DNA from: Chromera velia
Lineage: Eukaryota; Sar; Chromeraceae
Direction: 5' to 3'
Assembly (NCBI GenBank): GCA_018398765.1
Contig: JAHBMJ010002998.1
Span: forward strand, 1 to 14,075
DNA: 14,075 nucleotides
In this document: in pieces, positions 9,149 through 14,075 of the stretch
Numbering within the stretch: position 1 is the stretch's first letter
How the letters are laid out: each line of letters opens with the position of its first letter
The notes under the pieces: model-generated
Databases searched by the model: none
What the model was told of the DNA's origin: nothing
Seen by the model: the letters and a program-made list of their open reading frames with translations, nothing else
Program-made: the position numbers and the translations under genes

Positions 9149-12058
9149 GACGAAAGTGTTCATCTCTTCTCCAGGTAGTTCTCTTCTTTCTCTCTCAAAG
9201 GACAAAGCAGAGAAGTACCGTCGAACGGTCAGCACATCAGTCAGTTAGGTGCAGGGAAAACGAAAACAAAAAAACAAGATCAACGATCAGTTAGTTTATA
9301 CCCACAAACTCTCCCCTCTCACCAGTTCTACTCTCCTTCTCTTGTCCCTGTTCAACCTCCCTCCCTCCCCTCCCCTCCCACCTTTGTCCCGCTCTTCTTG
9401 AAGGAGACCCTGTGCTGAGAGAGGACGAGTTTTTGTCCAGAGAGGGTCTCTGATGACCCTGCCGCCATGTCCCCGAACACACTCGACGCCCCCCCATCCA
9501 TAGCCCTCTCAGGAGCAGAGACGATGATCACATGTTCGATCCTGCACTCATCCATCCATCCGTCCGTCCGTCCTTCCTCTCATGTGCTTTTTGTTCACGG
9601 ATCCAACCGCTTGTTTACACAAACTTTGAACAGACGGCTGACGCACGCAACGCTTGATTGATCCATCGATCGATTCGTCAAAAGAGACACAAAGAACCAG
9701 AGACGCAAAACAAGCGTCCTCACTTTGAAACAGAAATTGGAACTCTAAATTTTTTCAATCTGTTTGTGAACCTTGCCACTGAGCTGAGGGATCTTCATCA
9801 CCTCCACATCTCGGTCGGTCAATCTGACTACTGGTGAGGGTCTAGGGGAAGTGCAAAGCGGCAAGGTGGCTGGCCGCAGCTCACAGAAGCCCTCCAAACA
9901 AAAAATGGACAAAGCAAAGCAACCACAAGAGAAAGGAATGAAGGTGGAAAAGGCCAGAGAGGAAAGGAAAAAAAGAGAAACGAACTGACTGACCAACCCC
10001 TGGAGAAGAAGCTGAGAGGGTTTGGGGCCTCTCAAAAAGTCTGCATGCATGCACGCAAACGGGATCGAGAAAAGGAAGAGGAGGGTCTCGGGGGGGCCTT
10101 TGGGAGTAATCAAGGCAGGGCAGGGCAGGGCAGGGCAGGGAGGGGACTGGGGTTTGAGGGAGACCGGCAGGCAGAAAAACGGGTGACGGGAAGCACAGAC
10201 AGAGACAGACAGCAAACCAGCCAGTCAGTCACCAAAATTCTAATAGGATGAACCCCCCCCCCCTGACCTCCGAGAAGGCTTTGGAGGTTTCTCATCATGG
10301 GGGAGCTCTCGAAGGCCGCCCCCTGGAAGATCACCAGAGGTTTGCCTCCAAGTGCCGGAGGCACAACCTGCAAAAAGAAAAGAAAAGACAAGACAAGACA
10401 AGAAAGGAAAGGGAATGAACGGAGGGCCTGATCTTGGTAGATAGATAAGAAACTCTTTCAACCCACGCTTGATCAATTGAAAGCGTGGAAGGGGGAGAAA
10501 GGAAAAGAGGCCGAAAGCGAGGAAGGAAAAGAGGCCAAAAGGGAGAAAGGAAAAGAGGCCAAAAGAGAGAAAGGAAAAGAGGCCAAAAGAGAGAAAGGAA
10601 AAGAGGCCAAAAGGGAGAAAGGAAAAGAGGCAAAAAGGTAGGAAGGAAAAGAGGCAAAAAGGGAGGAAGGAAAAGAGGCAAAAAGGGAGGAAGGAAAAGA
10701 GGCCAACAGGGAAAAAGGAAAAGAGGCAAAAAGGGAGAAAGGGAAAGAGGCAAAAAGGGAGAAAGGAAAAGAGGCCAAAAGGGAGAGAGGAAAGGAGGTC
10801 AAAAGGGAGAAAGGAAAAGAGGCCAAAAGGGAGAAAGGAAAAGAGGCCAAAAGGGAGAAAGGAAAAGAGGCCAAAAGGGAGAAAGGAAAAGCGGCCAAAA
10901 GGGAGAAAGGAAAAGAGGCCAAAAGGGAGAAAGGAAAAGCGGCCAAAAGGGAGAAAAACGAAGAGCACGATTCCAACCGAAAGCACACACGTACCTTGTA
11001 GCCCTTCATGGGTGTGAAGTCTGTGACAGCGAACTCGACCATATCCAGGATGGACTTGTCGAACGTTCTGCCCACCACGATGCGAAACGGGCGCTTCTTG
11101 CTGGAGGAACTGCAGGGGAGGAGGGGTAGAAGACAGAGAAGATAGAGAGACGAGCAGAAAAGACAAGGACAAGCGAAAAGAAATATGCAACCAGATGCCC
11201 TGTAGCAAAGGGGATGGAGGGAAGGGGGGACGAACGCCAGAAGCCGTCCCTTTACTGCGAACATGCTCTTTCAAAATGAAAGGGATGCTACAGAGGAGGA
11301 AATTGGAAGGAAAAGAAGGAGGTGGAGGTTGGGGACCTATGGAAGTAAATTTGAGATTGCAGTACGCGGAAAGTATCTTGCTTTCCGCAATGGTGCACGC
11401 AGAGCCCAACCCAATTCAGACCCGCACCCCCCCACCAATCTCATACTCGCTCACCCAAAGCAGAAGAGCCCGCACTCGTTTTTCTGGCAGAGATACTCGA
11501 TTGAGGAGGGGTCGTCGAAGGGGTGAAGGTCGTTTTGGCGTCTTGAGGAGAGGTATACGGAGTTGGGCTTATGGAGGTCGTGCTGCAGTGAGGATACCAG
11601 AGGAAAAGCAGGGACTGAGAACGCATGACCCATCGACACAGTTAACGTCTCCAATAGTATGACAGGAGACAGAAGTGACTGACTCTACGAGGGACTATTG
11701 ATGTGTGTGCAGGCCGAAAGGGGAACAATCCACATGACCACGGAGCGAATTCTACCGTATGGAGAAGAAGCGAAGCAACCAGCACAAGACAAACCGAGAT
11801 ACACCCACCATATCAGCCAGGAACTGGAGAACAAGGTCAGAAGTTTTGTTGCCCTTCATGAGCAACAGTCTCTGCACACACGCACAACGGGGTGGGAACA
11901 GAGTCTGAACCCTGGTACTCTGGGCACATGATTTGAGGAAGCGCAGTTCTACGCACCTTGGCAGGCTCATGCACTTGCGCTTCACGGCTCTCAAGGATTC
12001 TTTTGCCCTTGCGAGTCTTCGCCTTACGGAAGGCGGTAGCAAGAGCTTTGGAGCTCAT
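8073..12058 (-). CDS. RPF2: Ribosome biogenesis factor RPF2 (Brix domain), 10 exons
   Basis: Complete 331-residue protein; exons on the minus strand are 12058-11957, 11871-11809, 11582-11455, 11109-10995, 10367-10268, 10040-9998, 9541-9382, 9076-8997, 8661-8597 and 8212-8073. All phases join and every acceptor is TGCAG. Landmarks follow RPF2 end to end: basic N-terminus KAKTRKGKRILESREA (residues 13-28), LLLMKGNKTSDLVLQFL (36-52), NDLHPFDD and KNECGLFCFG (82-98), KKRPFRIVVGRTFD (102-115), KPLVIFQGAAFES (145-157), GDFLRGPKP (169-177), SFKKSGTK (230-237), LPRVELEEMGPSL (238-250), PRELKPKKEKNV (272-283) and GEKRGRVHLG (289-298), then a basic tail. Length is close to the 306 residues I recall for human RPF2. 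In characterised eukaryotes RPF2 works with RRS1 in the nucleolus to load the 5S rRNA-RPL5-RPL11 particle onto pre-60S ribosomes. Residues about 195-222 (exon 7) form a Gly/Ser/Ala-rich insertion in a loop that varies across the family. The start is the first ATG giving the family N-terminus. Confidence 0.93.
8402..8436. repeat. (CATC)n microsatellite in RPF2 intron 9
   Basis: About nine perfect CATC units lie inside the last RPF2 intron (8213-8596). It is the same tetranucleotide family as the block at 1401-1936 and the tract at 9549-9574. Confidence 0.9.
9095..9145. repeat. Compound (AC)n(AG)n microsatellite in RPF2 intron 7
   Basis: About 11 AC units are followed by about 15 AG units. On the RPF2 coding strand this reads (CT)n then (GT)n and ends 18 bases before the intron 7/exon 8 junction (acceptor CCTGCAG at 9082-9077), so it occupies the place of the polypyrimidine tract. 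Confidence 0.92.
9549..9574. repeat. (CATC)n(CGTC)n microsatellite in RPF2 intron 6
   Basis: Three CATC units and three CGTC units lie 7 bases upstream of exon 7 on the coding strand, where they read GGAC and GGAT. The usual pyrimidine tract is therefore replaced by purine-rich repeats before the acceptor GTGCAG. Confidence 0.85.
10116..10141. repeat. (CAGGG)5 repeat in RPF2 intron 5
   Basis: Five CAGGG units in tandem lie inside intron 5 (10041-10267), reading CCCTG on the coding strand. A C11 run (10253-10263) lies at the other end of the same intron, directly after its donor on the coding strand. Confidence 0.85.
10494..10956. repeat. 24-bp minisatellite, ~19 units, in RPF2 intron 4
   Basis: Near-perfect tandem copies of a 24-bp purine-rich unit (plus strand GAGGCCAAAAGGGAGAAAGG plus AAAA) fill most of intron 4 (10368-10994). 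The coding strand is correspondingly pyrimidine-rich. As 24 is a multiple of three and the unit has no stop codons in most frames, long false frames run through it on both strands, including a 389-codon minus-strand one (Phe-Leu-Pro-Phe type repeats) and a 214-codon plus-strand one (Arg/Lys/Gly repeats). None of these is a gene. Confidence 0.95.
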
Positions 12059-12597
12059 TCTCGCGCTCAAACGATCAAACTTAAACAGAAACTCTTCGTG
12101 TCGTTGCTGCCCTGAAGACCCGAGACTGCTAAATTCTGTCAACTTTGCCTCTCTCTGCAGTAGTGACGAACTTCTACTCCGAGTTTTGGTGAGTGTCACA
12201 TAAAGCCCAAGCTTTGATGGTGAGGCGGGGCGTGCGCGTGCACCTTTCCGATTTTTGGAGCGCGGTCCCGAAAAGCGTGCGTTTATTGCTCAACTTCTGC
12301 AACTGCATGCATGAAAGTGCATGACGCATGCATCCTGCGGCCGACTCACAAAAATCGACTGCAGATTCAGTGCAGAACAACACCACGCAGTACTCTGCAA
12401 CACCTAAAAGCTTGAGGGGCATACTTCGGCGTTTCCGTCGCACCTTTCACACCAGTATCTGAACCAGAGACTCCAGGACAGTTTTTCATCTCTCTGGCGT
12501 AGGTGGTAAGACTCGTCTGGCAGTTAGGGGATCGATATTTGTTCGAGTCTCCTTAGCAACAGTTGTTTCTTCACTTTGTTCTTCATCAACCAACACA
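12059..12597. promoter_or_regulatory. Divergent intergenic region of RPF2 and LOX-like gene
   Basis: 539 bp separate the start codons of the two divergent genes, so both promoters and 5' UTRs should lie here. There is no obvious TATA box. The clearest elements are TGCATGCA (12304-12311) and CGCATGCA (12325-12332), spaced 21 bp, with a partial GTGCATGA between them. They lie about 250-270 bp from each start codon. Confidence 0.6.
12304..12332. promoter_or_regulatory. Paired GCATGC palindromes
   Basis: TGCATGCA and CGCATGCA both fit the (T/C)GCATGC(G/A) element that I recall being described upstream of Toxoplasma ribosomal protein genes, and GCATGC is a known target of an apicomplexan AP2 factor. 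They sit in the RPF2/LOX-like promoter region, two helical turns apart. GCATGC is frequent elsewhere in this window (about ten other sites), which weakens the assignment. Confidence 0.3.
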
Positions 12598-13972
12598 ATG
12601 CTTCGCGCGATCGCTGGTGCCGCAGTAGCGACCCTCGCAGTCAACGCCTGCGATCTCGAGCTTAGACGGGGACCTCTTGAGTCTTCATGGGTACGTAGTT
12701 TGATCACGGAGGGGTATTCATCTAGAGAGAAGAGGTGCATCTCAAAGATACGCGTGTTGCACACGTCATGCAGACAACAGAGACGTGCACTGTGCGTGTC
12801 TTTGTGTGCAGCTGATTGACGAGGTGAATGCCGATACAGACCCCTGCCTCCAGGCAGAGAACTGTCTGGCTGGCCCCGGTACCAGAACCGTGCTGCGCTT
12901 CGACTCTCAGTAAGTAAAAGACTCAAATCAACTTCGCCACCCCGTCTCTTCACCCCCCCCGTCCCCCACCCACGAAGTTTACCCTCTTCAGCCCTCCCCC
13001 ATCTCCCTGTGCGCCGTTTCCCCCCCTCAACCCCCTGGGCCTACCATCTAACCACCTCTGCTTCCCAACCCGTTTTCCTCCTTACCTTTCGGCAGTCCCC
13101 CTCCCCTCCACCCTTCACCTCCTCCTGCTTTTCCTCCCTCTCCCCTCCCTCTCCCCCCCCCTCACTCCCTGTTCCCTCGCTTCACTACGCGGTTGATCTC
13201 CTGCAGTGGCTTTGTATTCCTTCACCTGCTCCCCCCTCCTCTTCTCTCCCCTGTCCTGCTCCTTCTCTTTGCCCTCCTGACCTACTCTGGGTCTGCATAC
13301 CTCGCTGTACCTTACCCCTACCGTAGCCCCCTTCTCTTCACGGTTTCTCTCTGACTCCTGTTCGCTCAATTTCTTCCTCCGGCTCTTTTTCTCTTGGCCC
13401 CCTGTCCACACTTTTTCCGATGCCCCTGATTCTCTTCCCCTCCACTCGGTCGCCTCTTTCGCCTTGCAAGCGATTTTCCCCCGAGTGTGTTTTTCTTGGG
13501 GGGGGGGGGTTATTTTCTCACGGTGGTCGTCTCCTGTTGTCCCATATTGCGACTCTGTTGGTCCGTGTTCATGGCGTTGTGTGTTGCCCTCACTCCTGCA
13601 GCGTCTTCAATATCGGAGACACAGACTGCAGAGTGGGATGGACTCCCCAGTGCCCCCCCTCTGGTGTGGGGGTCCCTGATCAGTAAGTCCTCCCTTTTTT
13701 TTTTTGCCTTCTCGTCCCTCTTGCTCTTTCTTCCCCCGCGTCTTTTTGCGCGGTTTTTTACAGTGCAGAGATTCTCTAAATGAATTTCGTCGGTCAAGCA
13801 AGTCCCTTCTGATCAATCATTCGCTCGACCTCAGAGAATGTTTGCGGTCCTTTTTTTTTGCACATCCTCAGTTTTACCAATACACCAATACGCATTTCAG
13901 TTCTTCTCCTCTTGCGATTCTTGCAGGCCCCCTTTTGTTTTCGATACGGTCAGTCACTTTACCGCTTATCTT
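12598..13972 (+). CDS. Secreted lysyl-oxidase-like protein, 5' part (partial)
   Basis: Four exons (12598-12690, 12812-12909, 13602-13682, 13927-13972) join in phase to 106 residues, and the gene continues beyond the contig (donor GTGAGT at 13973). Residues 1-17 form a short Ala/Val-rich signal peptide (MLRAIAGAAVATLAVNA), so the product should enter the secretory pathway. The mature part matches the start of a lysyl oxidase catalytic domain: DPCLQAENCLAGPGTRTVLRFD (about 41-62; animal LOX has a Cys, then ENCLA, then an LLRF segment) and VFNIGDTDC (65-73; family V-x-N-x-G-T-x-D). Lysyl oxidases are copper amine oxidases that oxidise peptidyl lysine. Exon 4 (PPFVFDTVSHFTAYL, 92-106) covers the copper-site region but keeps only one histidine (H101) where the family has His-x-His-x-His. 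The quinone-cofactor residues would lie off the contig. Either a diverged, possibly inactive family member or a locally damaged copy. Confidence 0.75.
12930..13480 (+). repeat. Long C/T-rich tract in LOX-like intron 2
   Basis: Intron 2 (12910-13601) is overwhelmingly pyrimidine on the coding strand, with repeated CCCCTCC and CTTCTCT words, and is followed by a G-run of about 12 at 13498-13509. It has no coding value; the 105-codon frame here is a Ser/Pro-rich artefact. Confidence 0.8.
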
Positions 13973-14075
13973 GTGAGTCAGTACTAACAGGGGAGAAAGA
14001 CCACCTCGCAGCCTCTGGAATCAATACAAGTTCCACAGTGCAACCTCTCTTTGTTGTTCCCTGCCCCCCCCCCCC

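Noticed and set aside
9745-9870. Possible RPF2 exon reading VEVMKIPQLSGKVHKQIEKI on the minus strand
   Set aside because: It looked tempting near the family's FTALNGK segment, but no acceptor gives the right phase and the true exon (9541-9382) fits the family and phase much better.
10240-11409. 389-codon minus-strand ORF with Phe-Leu-Pro-Phe repeats, and the 214-codon plus-strand Arg/Lys/Gly repeat ORF opposite it
   Set aside because: Both are produced by the 24-bp minisatellite in RPF2 intron 4; real exons 4 and 5 of RPF2 lie in other frames at its ends.
13009-13326. 105-codon Ser/Pro-rich plus-strand ORF
   Set aside because: It lies within the C/T-rich intron 2 of the LOX-like gene, between two well-supported exons.
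1-14075. tRNA, rRNA, CRISPR arrays, prophage or bacterial operon signals
   Set aside because: None seen on either strand by eye; the splice structure and repeats point to a eukaryotic nuclear contig.

Overview
This is a nuclear contig from an intron-rich unicellular eukaryote, most likely an alga or protist. My best guess is a photosynthetic alveolate of the chromerid type, but nothing in the window proves it. The grounds are: short exons split by many GT-AG introns, an unusually uniform acceptor (TGCAG at all 12 modelled sites), abundant GCATGC palindromes, microsatellites inside introns, and homopolymer C runs at both ends, where an assembler probably stopped. There is one N at 4711. I saw no bacterial-style operons, rRNA or tRNA genes, or CRISPR arrays.

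Right part (8073-14075): two divergently arranged genes. On the minus strand, ten exons (12058 down to 8073) join in consistent phase into a complete 331-residue RPF2, the Brix-domain factor that helps bring the 5S RNP into pre-60S ribosomes. On the plus strand, starting at 12598, is the 5' part of a secreted lysyl-oxidase-like protein: four exons, 106 residues seen, running off the contig. The 539-bp gap between the two start codons must hold both promoters; it contains two closely spaced GCATGC palindromes.

The RPF2 introns are full of simple repeats. Intron 4 is mostly a 24-bp minisatellite of about 19 units that is open in several frames and creates large false ORFs. Intron 7 has a (TC)n(GT)n tract just upstream of its acceptor. 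Introns 6 and 9 carry CATC-type repeats.

Left part (1-8072): no confidently recognised gene. It is an accessory, repeat-built region: a pyrimidine-rich edge; two AT-rich islands (about 545-910 and 6000-6530) sharing an AAATATGAC-like motif and an inverted end sequence; a GATG-based minisatellite (1401-1936); a pair of long, nearly identical direct repeats (2342-2821 and 5145-5611) that could be LTRs or a segmental duplication; and a compact element of about 1.25 kb with about 40-bp terminal inverted repeats (about 6531-7780). A few short open stretches (about 1937-2100, 4827-5087, 5569-5808, 7096-7350) may be remnants of mobile-element or host genes, but I cannot name them.
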